NCBI GenBank assembly: GCA_024349245.1 | Contig: JALDNG010000091.1 | Location: forward strand, 460,001-524,000 | Direction of reading: 5' to 3' | From: Neodontobutis hainanensis | Taxonomy: Eukaryota; Chordata; Actinopteri; Gobiiformes; Odontobutidae | DNA: 64,000 nucleotides | Shown: piece after piece, positions 46,001 to 56,272 of the stretch | Position numbering within the stretch: the stretch's first letter is position 1 | Layout: each line of letters starts with the position of its first letter | Translations under genes and position numbers: made by a program | The notes under the pieces: generated by a model | Seen by the model: only the letters and a program-made list of their open reading frames with translations | Told to the model about the DNA's origin: nothing | The model's database searches: none

Positions 46001-48679
46001 AGATCCAAGTAGAGCCTGTTCAGATCCAACTAGAGTCTGTTCAGATCCACCTAAAACCTGTTCTGATCCACCTAAAACCTGTTCAGATCCAACTAAAACC
46101 TGTTCAGATCCAACTAGAGTCTGTTAAGATCCAAATAAAACCTGTTCAGATCCAACTAGAGTCTGTTCAGATCCAACTAGAGTCTGTTCAGATCCAAATA
46201 AAACCTGTTCAGATCCAACTAAAACCTGTTCAGATCCAACTAGAGCCTGTTCAGATCCAACTAGAGCCTGTTCAGATCCAACTAAAACCTGTTCAGATCC
46301 AACTAAAACCTGTTCAGATCCAACTAGAGGCTGTTCAGATCCAACTAGAGCCTGTTCAGATCCAACTAAAACCTGTTCAGATCCAACTAGAGCCTGTTCA
46401 GATCCAACTAAAACCTGTTCAGATCCAACTAAAACCTGTTCAGATCCAACTAAAACCTGTTCAGATCCAACTAGAGTCTGTTCAGATCCAACTAAAACCT
46501 GTTCAGATCCAAGTAGAGTCTGTTCAGATCCAACTAAAACCTGTTCAGATCCAACTAGAGCCTGTTCAGATCCAACTAGAGTCTGTTCAGATCCAAATAA
46601 AACCTGTTCAGATCCAACTAGAGTCTGTTCAGATCCAAATAAAACCTGTTCAGATCCAACTAAAACCTGTTCAGATCCAACTAGAGTCTGTTCAGATCCA
46701 ACTAAAACCTGTTCAGATCCAACTAGAGTCTGTTCAGATCCAAATAAAACCTGTTCAGATCCAACTAAAACCTGTTCAGATCCAAGTAGAGTCTGTTCAG
46801 ATCCAACTAAAACCTGTTCAGATCCAACTAGAGTCTGTTCAGATCCAAATAAAACCTGTTCAGATCCAACTAGAGTCTGTTCAGATCCAAATAAAACCTG
46901 TTCAGATCCAACTAGAGTCTGTTCAGATCCAAATAAAACCTGTTCAGATCCAACTAAAACCTGTTCAGATCCAACTAGAGTCTGTTCAGATCCAAATAAA
47001 ACCTGTTCAGATCCAACTAGAGCCTGTTCAGATCCAACTAGAGTCTGTTCAGATCCAACTAAAACCTGTTCAGATCCAACTAAAACCTGTTCAGATCCAA
47101 CTAAAACCTGTTCAGATCCAACTAGAGCCTGTTCAGATCCAACTAAAACCTGTTCAGATCTAACTAAAACCTGTTCAGATCCAACTAGAGTCTGTTCAGA
47201 TCCAACTAGAGCCTGTTCAGATCCAACTAAAACCTGTTCAGATCCAACTAAAACCTGTTCAGATCTAACTAAAACCTGTTCAGATCCAACTAGAGTCTGT
47301 TCAGATCCAACTAAAACCTGTTCAGATCCAACTAGAGCCTGTTCAGATCCAACTAAAACCTGTTCAGATCCAACTAGAGCCTGTTCAGATCCAACTAGAG
47401 CCTGTTCAGATCCAACTAAAACCTGTTCAGATCCAAGTAGAGTCTGTTCAGATCCAAATAAAACCTGTTCAGATCCAACTAGAGTCTGTTCAGATCCAAC
47501 TAGAGTCTGTTCAGATCCAACTAAAACCTGTTCAGATCCAAGTAGAGCCTGTTCAGATCCAACTAAAACCTGTTCAGATCCAACTAGAGTCTGTTCAGAT
47601 CCAAATAAAACCTGTTCAGATCCAACTAGAGTCTGTTCAGATCCAACTAGAGCCTGTTCAGATCCAACTAGAGTCTGTTCAGATCCAACTAAAACCTGTT
47701 CAGATCCAACTAAAACCTGTTCAGATCCAACTAGAGTCTGTTCAGATCCAAATAAAACCTGTTCAGATCCAACTAAAACCTGTTCAGATCCAACTAGAGC
47801 ATGTTCAGATCCAACTAAAACCTGTTCAGATCCAACTAGAGTCTGTTCAGATCCAACTAAAACCTGTTCAGATCCAACTAAAACCTGTTCAGATCCAACT
47901 AGAGTCTGTTCAGATCCAACTAAAACCTGTTCAGATCCAACTAAAACCTGTTCAGATCCAACTAAAACCTGTTCAGATCCAACTAGAGCCTGTTCAGATC
48001 CAACTAGAGCCTGTTCAGATCCAACTAGAGTCTGTTCAGATCCAACTAAAACCTGTTCAGATCCAACTAAAACCTGTTCAGATCCAACTAAAACCTGTTC
48101 AGATCCAACTAAAGCCCGTTCAGATCCAACTAAAACCTGTTCAGATCCAACTAGAGTCTGTTCAGATCCAACTAAAGCCCGTTCAGATCCAACTAAAACC
48201 TGTTCAGATCCAACCAGTTCAAATCCAACTAAAACCAGTTCAAATCCAACTAAACCTGTTTAGAAGTAATGATTATTTTTAACACTGATTTTTACAATAT
48301 AATATAAAGGAAACATTATAAAAAATTAAAGAATACCTGTTTTTATTTGGAATATATTGAGACCGTGGAATACTTTATGGTAAAAATGTGAAAATACAGT
48401 TTTTATAGGTTGTAAATTATGCAATTCCACAAACAGTGGTAAAGTTAAGTTAACATAAAGGTCCTTTGAAAAGTCTCGAATGTTTTAAATCCTGAATCGA
48501 GGCTTGCTAGAAGTGAAGCTGGTCTTGTGCATGTCTCAGGTCTGACGGATTGGGAGGACGACGAGATCTTGGCGTCTGTGTTGGCCGTGTCTCAACAGGA
48601 ATATTTGGACAGCATGAAGCACCAGAGCGGAGCCGCCACAGTGCACCGCGAGAGGGAGCCTTCGCCGGACAGCAGCTGA
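18740..48679 (+). CDS. otud5: OTUD5 (DUBA) ovarian tumour-domain deubiquitinase
   Basis: Cysteine protease that removes K63- and K48-linked ubiquitin. It is known to restrain type I interferon signalling through TRAF3 and to act in chromatin and developmental control. Coding exons: 18740-19225, 19761-19854, 30683-30747, 30965-31270, 34410-34595, 34787-34991, 35061-35132 and 48540-48679. All junctions keep phase and give 517 residues (human about 571; the Pro/Gly-rich N-terminus is shorter here). Start MTILPKKKP matches the family. Ser142 in NNSEDEYE corresponds to the activating phosphosite (human S177). The OTU triad is Asp185 and Cys188 (EDGACLFRAV) and His293 (SYHRNIHYNSV). A UIM-like helix DEILASVLAVSQQEYLDSM lies near the C-terminus. 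The linker after VYQY is 5 residues shorter than in the longer human form. Exon 2 has a tandem CAGCAG acceptor. Introns 1, 2, 4 and 7 are filled by tandem repeats. Neighbours pim2 and slc35a2 match the human Xp11.23 order. Confidence 0.97.
19235..19428 (+). repeat. 21-bp minisatellite, small array in otud5 intron 1
   Basis: Nine units built on CTAAAACCTGTTCAAATCCA plus one base, starting 9 bases after the exon 1 donor. It is the same motif as the giant intron 7 array (there CTGTTCAGATCC), so it looks like a small relative of it. Confidence 0.9.
20101..23157 (+). repeat. 11-bp minisatellite in otud5 intron 2
   Basis: About 275 units of CTAAACCAGGT, CTAAACCAGGA and CTGAACCAGAT. The rare variant TAAATCAGG occurs at 20301, 20840, 21830 and 22490, spaced 539, 990 and 660 bases, that is 49, 90 and 60 units exactly. 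This indicates duplicated blocks of units. Confidence 0.97.
23339..24731 (+). repeat. Pyrimidine-only tract 1 (CTC/CCT-rich), otud5 intron 2
   Basis: About 1.4 kb of almost pure C/T on the sense strand, grading from CTCCTCTTCT mixtures into CTCCTCCTCCTCTC. The antisense strand is pure purine. The long Ser/Leu/Pro and Glu/Arg open frames here are compositional artefacts. Confidence 0.97.
24732..27970 (+). other. Unique part of otud5 intron 2
   Basis: About 3.2 kb of mostly unique sequence between two repeat tracts. It contains one minus-strand LINE fragment (25805-25995). No exon of a nested gene was recognised. Confidence 0.5.
25805..25995 (-). mobile_element. LINE reverse-transcriptase fragment
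   Basis: The minus strand reads VLASLHWHPVVFRIQLHFLL and then FKCLNLTALFYLSELLQPSE. This is the LHWLPVxxRIxFK ... LNxxAPxYLSELL segment that follows the RT domain in L2/CR1/Rex-type non-LTR retrotransposons. Only about 60 codons remain. Confidence 0.75.
27973..30622 (+). repeat. CA-rich array with regular GTTTAC interruptions, otud5 intron 2
   Basis: About 2.65 kb of CACACA runs broken every 8-25 bases by GTTTAC, either CGTTTACAC or TGTTTACAC. TGTTTAC is the forkhead consensus (reverse GTAAACA) and occurs dozens of times. The alternating purine-pyrimidine runs favour Z-DNA. The array ends 60 bases before exon 3. Open frames rich in HTHVYTH are artefacts. Confidence 0.97.
30800..30950 (+). 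repeat. Small array of the dispersed TCCTGGTTTAG motif, otud5 intron 3
   Basis: Two near-identical blocks of about 60 bases built from TCCTGGTTTAG, ending 15 bases before exon 4. The motif is the reverse complement of the 11-bp unit of intron 2. Confidence 0.85.
31615..34391 (+). repeat. Pyrimidine-only tract 2, otud5 intron 4, abutting the exon 5 acceptor
   Basis: About 2.8 kb of CTCCTCTTCC and CTCTCTCC mixtures with almost no purines on the sense strand. The landmark CTATCGCTCCTGTGTCTTTC or a close variant recurs near 31602, 32307, 32578, 32854, 33091, 33496 and 33972, marking duplicated blocks. The tract runs directly into the exon 5 acceptor (CTGGTGCAG ending 34409). Confidence 0.97.
35150..48262 (+). 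repeat. Giant 21-bp minisatellite filling otud5 intron 7
   Basis: About 13.1 kb, roughly 620 units. Each unit is CCTGTTCAGATCC plus an 8-base variable part: AACTAAAA, AACTAGAG, AAATAAAA or AAGTAGAG, with a C/T at the join. The array starts about 17 bases after the exon 7 donor and ends 277 bases before exon 8. One unit near 37921-37942 has an extra C (22 bp), shifting register by one. Because 21 is seven codons, stop-free frames of 3711 and 947 codons (+) and 968 codons (-) result; these are not genes. Rare variants recur at exact multiples of 21. Confidence 0.98.
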
Positions 48680-48755
48680 TGAACAGCCGGCCAAACCCAC
48701 CTCCACTGTCCCTCCCCTCGCCCACCTCCCAACGCTAAACCACAAACCGGATCGA

Positions 48756-48761
48756 AATAAA
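48756..48761 (+). terminator. Candidate otud5 polyadenylation signal
   Basis: AATAAA lies 77 bases after the otud5 stop. This would give a very short 3' UTR. Other hexamers lie further down (for example GGAATAAAAAG near 52583), so a longer UTR is possible. Confidence 0.4.
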
Positions 48762-51700
48762 CCCCCCCACAGACAAACGCACACTTACTTTTATCATTTT
48801 ACATCACTTTACCTCCACCGTTCTTTCAGACGATACAAACCAAGACAGCCCCAAAATCTGGAATATTATTGTCTTAATAGATTTTGACAGTAATAGAAAG
48901 GCACGTAACAAGAATTCAAGAGGATTTCCTTTTGAGATTTAAACTGAATATGTCACAAATTTAAATTTGAGCAGTTAATTGGATATTTGAAAAACGACGG
49001 AGAAGATAGTTTAAATGATAAAGTATCAAGCAGCCACGGGAAAACATTTGAGTAGGCTTAGGGTCAACAGGGTCCGTTTCTTTTTTTAAAGAAATGTTAA
49101 ATTAGAACTACAAACTTTAATTTTGAAACAACGCTCATAAAAAAATAAGAATGGAAAATAATTCTGGCAACAACAACATGTTCTACTGGATTTATACAGA
49201 ACCGCAACTAAAACCTGCTGAAATCCTTCTAAAACCTATCCAAGTTGATCTAAAAACCTGTTCAGATCCAGTTAAACCCTGTTCCAATCAATCAAAAAAC
49301 AGTTAAAATCCGAAACTGAAGGCGCCAAAGTTAAACCCGGATAGTTCTAAGACCTGTGCTTCCGCATCAAAGATTGTTTTAAAAGAGTCTGTAGCTTCTC
49401 CTACCAGAACTTTTTCAGACTTCAGCGGACATAAGAAAACTAATATAGTATGACTCAACAATTCTACATATTTCTGCTCAAGTTATTAAATTCTAATAAA
49501 AAATATTTCAAGTTTTCAAAATGGCTGCCTCTCAAAGATATTCCTGAGAACTAACATTTTATAAACATTATCTCCAAATTTTACGACTGTATCTGAGTAT
49601 TCAATTTAATTCTCAACCAGATATCCTCCGTTTGTGTGTCTTTTTTTATTTAACACCGGTCCCTATCAGTTCTTTAATATTCTGGCATCTTTCAGGCGAC
49701 ATTTACAAAAAGTCATATTGATTATTGATTTGATTTAAACTAAAATTGGACCTCAAGTAGATTTTTTTTTCTTTATCCACTGCACATGTGCAACTTACTG
49801 GATTCATAAGTTTGTTAAAGAGAAATATAGAAGTTTGTGTACATTTGTCAATTTTGGAAGATTTATTTTTACCACAGTTTCTGACGCTACACGACTGCAG
49901 CATAAATTGTAGCCTGCTCATGTTTGGACTTTTTGTGACTTAAAAAAAAAGTACCATTGTAAATACGATTTCTAAAGAGGGTCCTGGGTGATTTTAAGAT
50001 AAAGTTAACATGTTAAAAACCCATATATTTGGTACTGTTTTGTTGGTTTCAAAGTTAGGTAATAATTTTGCTTTAATATCGGTAAAATGTCTAATATTTT
50101 TGTTGCACATGTGCAGTTTTCAAAAGGTTTTAAGATGCTATTTAAGACAAAAAGTTATAAAAATCTAAATTTACCAACTTGGCACAAAGATTTTTTATTT
50201 TTTTAGCACTTAAACCTGAAACGCAGTTAGCTGCTAGCCCCTAGAAATGTAAATGCTTCTGGGATGACTCATCAAAAAAAGTGCTACATGGCTAACTAGC
50301 AACAAAACTGCTGTTTGTAATGTTTTTTTGACCTGAAGTGATGTTTCTGAATTTGCACAACAGTCTACTTCCTTCACCGCTGAAGAAAATACAAATCAAA
50401 TGTTAGTGTTTTCTTTTGCGCGCAAGAAATCACCTCAAGTCTTACTATTTTTTTCTTAACTAGCAAAAATTGGTGTCACTGTTAGCTTAGCTAGTAGCCC
50501 TCAATTCTTCCATCAGTCTTCCACCAAGATTTAAAAAAAATCTCGACTTAAACCATCACTAATGCTCATGTGCTGATCAGGAATTTAAAATGAGATTATT
50601 TTGTGAATATTTAAGTGTCCCACAAAGCTAAGTTAGCATGTTATTATAAATATAAAGATCTATTTGTAAAGCTAGTTCCCCGCTAATGACACTAGCCTGC
50701 AGCGTTTTTACAGGTGTGGATTTCATTTAGCGACGGGATCTTGGGAACATTTAGCAAGATTTTGTTTTGTTGACCAACCCTTTAATGTACTGAGACTTAT
50801 TTAAAATATAATTCCGTTTTTGCTTGTTTTTTGGCTAATATGTGCAAGTTAATTCAAGTTAAGTGAGTTTATTTGAGAATTATGATAAAGAGCATAATTA
50901 GAATAAAGGCTGTTTTCTTGCTCTTTAAGGCACTTAAACTCTAAATTCCTTATAAAGTATTCAATTATACATATCATAAATCGATGTATGTAAAAATTAG
51001 CTGAACTTTACAGGTAATAGGAAAAAAATCTAAATATATAAAAAGGTTGATTTTATAAAGGAAAAAAAGTTAAAATAGATTGAAATTGCAAAATCGTGTT
51101 GTCAATAACAAAAAGTCCAAATTAACCTGCACTTCTACTGAGCGTTATTTAATAAATTAAAACTAAAAAGATAACTGGGATGGCTCAGGATTATTAGTTC
51201 AGATGACTTATTTATAAAGTCTAATATCAGTAACATTAGGACCTCATATTGTAGTGCATTCGTGTTGAAACAATCAGTGAAAAGGTTTTTAAGACATTTA
51301 AGGCGAATATATAAGAGTATAAATGCCATGAATCTGTAGCCTTCACTGACAGACGTCCTGTGGGAAACACTGCTAGACATGAGTCTTTTTGTTAGAAATA
51401 TTCAAACCCAAAAGAATTTTACAAAAATATAAAAATAAGGCAAAAAAAAAAAAATTTTTTTAAATCTGAATTTGAATGCATTTATTTTTTTTTAAAGAAT
51501 ATTATGTCTACTTTTAAAATAAAATTTGTAAATTATAAAACACTAAATGACAGACATTTCAACTTAAATCTTAAAGTGCACTCTAATTTCCGTCCTGAAA
51601 TGAACGTCTCATTTTACAATTTCCAAAATAATGACATAAAATGTTATGTTTCAAACTAAAAGTGCTCTTCTAAAAAGACAACTAATCATAATAAAGAATA

Positions 51701-51980
51701 AAAGTGAAACAAAAAAGAATTTAACCTTTTTGTTAAAATGAATTTTTTCAAAAGATTGTTAACATTTGACCGAACAGTTATGAAAAATAGCTCAGGTTTA
51801 CAACCATAGACTTATATTCTCAAAAATGTATGTCAGTTGTAGGTCTCAGAACGTTTTTGCCTCTTTTGTTGGGCGTATTTCCCTTGTAATCCCATTTTGT
51901 ATCTGGATTTTTTATTTTGAGCCAACTGTAAACGAAAACCCATTTTAATATAGCAACTTTTTGAAAATACCTGGAAATAA
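48762..51980. other. AT-rich intergenic or otud5 3' UTR, no gene recognised
   Basis: About 3.2 kb of AT-rich sequence. A degenerate copy of the CTAAAACCTGTTCAGATCC motif lies at about 49205-49290. No coding exon was recognised on either strand. Confidence 0.45.
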
Positions 51981-52051
51981 ATAAATAAATATATATATAT
52001 ATATGTATATATGTATATATATATATATACATACATATACATATACATATA

Positions 52052-52118
<67 letters not shown>

Positions 52119-52165
52119 TTATATATTTTTATATACATATACATATGTATATGTATATAAAAAAA
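51981..52165. repeat. TA-rich microsatellite
   Basis: AT dinucleotide runs interspersed with GTATAT and ACATAT. The Tyr/Ile open frames over it are artefacts. Confidence 0.95.
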
Positions 52166-52676
52166 AAAAGACTCATTCTGTTTCTATGCATTTGGAAGGT
52201 CTCAGCGCTGACCCCTCAGTGAAATCTACACCTGTGAAAAACTCTGCTGCTCAAAGTGAACTCCTTTAAAACCACCTTGGATTTGCTTTAACCTGGTCCA
52301 AAGCCCCTTTTTCCACGAAAACTCCTCGTCCTCTTTCCCTCCATCACTTTCCATCGTTGGACTTATTTAGCTGCATGTTTAATCGACCACGACCAATATC
52401 ATCTTAGGCAAACAAAGACAAAAAAAACATGACAATTAAAAAAAAAAGAAAAAAAAGGAGAGAAATAGCAGAGAATTGTGATACTTACCCTTCTCCCGAT
52501 GATCGATTATTGTTGTATTATTAATTATATGAGTTTGTTTTATTTTATTTTCTCGTTTGGGATGAAGATACCCTTTTTCTTGGAATAAAAAGAGGAAATG
52601 TTTCTGAACAAAAAAAAGTGTGTTTTTAAAAAATATATATCATTTACATTTAGCTTCAAAATTAAATCAATCTGTC
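52166..52676. other. Intergenic, no gene recognised
   Basis: Short unique block followed by A-rich sequence. A possible distal polyadenylation hexamer lies in GGAATAAAAAGAGG near 52583. Confidence 0.4.
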
Positions 52677-52832
52677 CTGGTTTAGACCTGGTTTAGACCT
52701 GGTTTAGCCCTGGTTTAGGCCTGGTTTAGACCTGGTTTAGACCTGGTTTAGTCCTGGTTTAGACCTGGTTTAGACCTGGTTTTGTCCTGGTTTTGTCCTG
52801 GTTTAGTCCTGGTTTAGACCTAGTCTAAGTCA
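52677..52832 (+). repeat. 11-bp dispersed motif array (CTGGTTTAGAC)
   Basis: About 14 units of CTGGTTTAGAC, CTGGTTTAGTC and CTGGTTTTGTC, the reverse complement of the intron 2 unit of otud5. Confidence 0.9.
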
Positions 52833-52870
52833 GGACTAACTCGGTCTCCTTCAAACACTGACCTCCGTGA

Positions 52871-53768
52871 GTCTGGACCTGGTCTAGACCTGGTCTGGAC
52901 TTGGTCTGGACTGGTCTGTGGACCTGGTCTCTGGACTGGTCTGGACTGGTCTTGGTCTGGACCTGGTCTGGAGTGGTCTGGACCTGGTCTGGATCTGGTC
53001 TGGACCTGGTCTGGACCTGGTCTGGACCTGGTCTGTGGACCTGGTCTCTGAACTGGTCTGGACTGGTCTTGGTCTGGACCTGGTCTGGACTGGTCTGGAC
53101 CTGGTCTGGACTGGTCTGGACCTGGTCTGTGGATCTGGTCTGTGGACCTGGTCTCTGGACTGGTCTTGGTCTGGACCTGGTCTGGACCTGGTCTGGACTG
53201 GTTTGGACCTGGTCTGGATCTGGTCTGTGGACCTGGTCTCTGGACTGGTCTTTGTCTGGACCTGGTCTGGACTGGTCTGGACCTGGTCTGTGGACCTGGT
53301 CTCTGGACTGGACCTGGTCTGTGGACCTGGTCTCTGGACTGGTCTGGTCTGGACCTGGTCTCTGGACCTGGTCTGGACCTGGTCTGGACCTGGTCTCTGG
53401 ACCTGGTCTCTGGACTGGTCTGGACTGGACCTGGTCTGGACCTGGTCTCTGGACTGGTCTGGACTGGACCTGGTCTGGACTGGTCTGGACCTGGTCTGGA
53501 CCTGGTCTGGACTTGTCTGGACTGGACCTGGTCTGGACTGGTCTGGACCTGGTCTGGTCTGGACCTGGTCTGGACCTGGTCTGGACTGGTCTGGACCTGG
53601 TCTGGACCTGGTCTGGACTGGTCTGGACCTGGTCTGGTCTGGACCTGGTCTGGACTTGTCTGGTCTGGACTTGTCTGGACTTGTCTGGTCTGGACCTGGT
53701 CTGGACTTGTCTGGTCTGGTCTGGACTGGACTGGTCTGGACTGGACTGGTCTGGACTGGTCTGGACTG
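52871..53768 (+). repeat. GGTCTGGACCT / GGTCTGGACT minisatellite
   Basis: About 0.9 kb of 10-, 11- and 12-base units (GGTCTGGACCT, GGTCTGGACT, GGTCTGTGGACCT, GGTCTCTGGACT). GGTCCAGACC-like symmetry is frequent. Several overlapping open frames on both strands are artefacts. Confidence 0.95.
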
Positions 53769-54207
53769 GCAGTAGCAGTATATTCTGCAGTAAATACAGT
53801 GTACGTCATGATGACACATAAACCTTCAGCAGCTCACATTAAAGACAAAGAATGCCCAGAAAACCATGTTAACGCTTTAAAAGAAAGGCCACAAGTTTCT
53901 GCTTCTAAATGTCAAGAAATACCCGCCCTCCTGGTTTTTGTCTCTAATGTCCGTCTGCGAATTCTCTGAAAGGTCAGCAAAGGTTTAAAATGAGAATGTG
54001 CTTTCTGTAAATGACTCAGTAACAAGGGGAAGGCTTAAATCGCATGCGTATCTCTAAAAAAGGAAGTGAGGCATTATTTTATTTTAAAGCGGGTTGTGTG
54101 GTTTATTTTTGGAGAAACTGTCGGGTGTTTCCCGTCAACAACAAAACGCCTTCAAATTCTACGAAATACTTTGAAAAGGCGGGTTTGAATGTTAAGGAGA
54201 GCTCGTA
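53769..54207. other. Intergenic, no gene recognised
   Basis: Unique sequence between the minisatellite and the pim2 upstream region. No exon was recognised. Confidence 0.4.
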
Positions 54208-54760
54208 TCTGATTGGAAGACCTGTTCAAAACATTAGCACATGACTCGACGCTGATTGGACGAAGAGGGCGTGTCCAAGAGCGGGAAACACAAAGCGGTA
54301 AAGTTCACACAAAACCGTTGAGACTCATTTCTGTGTTTTTCAGCGAAAAATCCAACTTTACCATCATTTTCATTTTTCTTTAATTACATGTTCAACTTTA
54401 ACAACTGGTACTGCTTAGATTTACATGTAAATGTATTTTTTTATCAAAAATATTTAATTGTTAATTTACAATGAGAATGAGAGGTTTTTCATGACTTTTT
54501 TCCCACTTTTTAAGAAACACATCACATTTAACTCTCGTTTTTAAACATATACGATTGTTTAAATGCAAATTTTAGACTTGTTTGGTTTTAATTCAGCTTA
54601 AAATTCACGTTAGAAGCCAATTTTTATTTACCCGAAACGCTGTAGTTTTTGAGACGTGTGTCAGTTCCTGTGCTTGATTCTGATTGGCGGACAGGTTCAA
54701 AACATTGCGCACAGAAGCGCGTGGAGGCCGTGTCCGACCGCAGGGCGTATAAAAGGAACC
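54208..54760 (+). promoter_or_regulatory. pim2 promoter with TATA box and duplicated ATTGG module
   Basis: TATAAAA at 54748-54754 in a GC-rich context lies 222 bases before the pim2 ATG. The module TCTGATTGG followed by GTTCAAAACATT and GCACA occurs at 54208 and again at 54679, and a third GATTGG lies near 54255. ATTGG is the inverted CCAAT box. The start site should be about 30 bases after the TATA box, near 54780. Confidence 0.65.
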
Positions 54761-54975
54761 CAAACAGAAACTGTAGCAGAGACGGGTCCGAGGCGAAGCT
54801 GCAGGGTTTATATGGTGTCCTTTCAGGCAAAGAAACAGCGCGCTTACAGCTGGACTTTTATTTTGAAGCTTTAAAACAACTTTACCGCTTCTTTTTTACT
54901 CCTTAAATCTGTATTTCTCGTTTGAAGCCGTTTCTTATTAAAAAGATGGATTTTCACAGCCGACACTGACGGAAG

Positions 54976-55389
54976 ATGTTGGCCAAGCAGCTGTTCCCAG
55001 AGGAAGAGGAGGAGGAAGTCATCGGTGGAAAATGCGATAAACACGGTGAGAAAAGCCAACATAAAGACGCCACCGGACGAGACACTATCAGAATAAAAGC
55101 GGTTTCGAGTAGATTTAGGTCGAGAATGAGCTCCGTTTCAGCCCCAAGGCTCAAACCGAAACTCAGCTTTGTTTCCGTCCACATTCCTCCAAAACAAGAG
55201 CAATACTCTGTTAGACCTGGTCTAGTCCTGGTTTAGACCCGGTCTAGTCTTGGTTTAGACCTGGTCTAATCCTGATTTAGACCTGGTCTAGTCCTGGTCT
55301 AGACCTGGTCTAGATGCGGTTTAGATCTGGTTTAGACCTGGATAAATGATAAAGATTGACTGTTATCTAATGTTAATCAATGCCACAGA

Positions 55390-55474
<85 letters not shown>

Positions 55475-56198
55475 TTAACTCACTTTATCTTTGATATAGT
55501 TTATGCATTGAATATTAATAATTATTATATTATTATTAATATATTATTAAATTATTAAAGAAAACGTTTTAAATACGAGATATAAGAAGGAAAAAGTGTT
55601 TGTTTTTACTAAAGCTACCCGGAGTCTGACGGGAACACCTGTAATATTTATCATTACTTCCTCATATCTGTCTCTTCTCATCTTCTCATAAACAAACGAG
55701 GATGTTTGACCTGATTGAGTCAGAAGTATTTAAGTCTTGTGTAATAAAAGGGTTATAAATAACTGAAGGTTCTTTGTAGAACTTGCTCTAAAGTTTCCTT
55801 TTCTGAACAGTTACTGATGGTTTAATGTTGCTGTAGTTTCAGAGACAGACTCGTTCTCGTCGCTGTATCGCTGCGGGGCTCTGCTCGGGCGAGGAGGGTT
55901 TGGCTCTGTGTTTTTGGGACAAAGACTCTCAGATGGACTCCAGGTAAAAACACATATATGAATAAATAAAAACACTGACAGTGGTTTAGAGGAAGTGTCT
56001 GAGTGTGTTACTGATGACACTCTGTGGTGTTGTTTGTTCCTCGCAGGTTGCCATCAAACAGATCTCCTTTGACAGAGTGCTTCACTGGACCAGGCTGGTG
56101 AGTTCACACAGGTGTCTGAACACACACACACACAGGTGTCTGTCTGAACACACACACACGGGTGTCTGTCTGAACACACACACACACACAGGTGTCTG

Positions 56199-56272
<74 letters not shown>

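Noticed and set aside
34992..46127. 3711-codon open frame of TCSDPTK/VQIQLKP repeats
   Set aside because: It lies in otud5 intron 7, its period is the 21-bp minisatellite, and no stop arises because 21 is seven codons. The antisense frame and a second sense frame are equally open.
52820..53969. Overlapping frames on both strands at 52.8-54.0 kb (SRPVQTRSRPGPDQ-type and WSGPGLDLVWTGLD-type)
   Set aside because: Products of the GGTCTGGACCT minisatellite.
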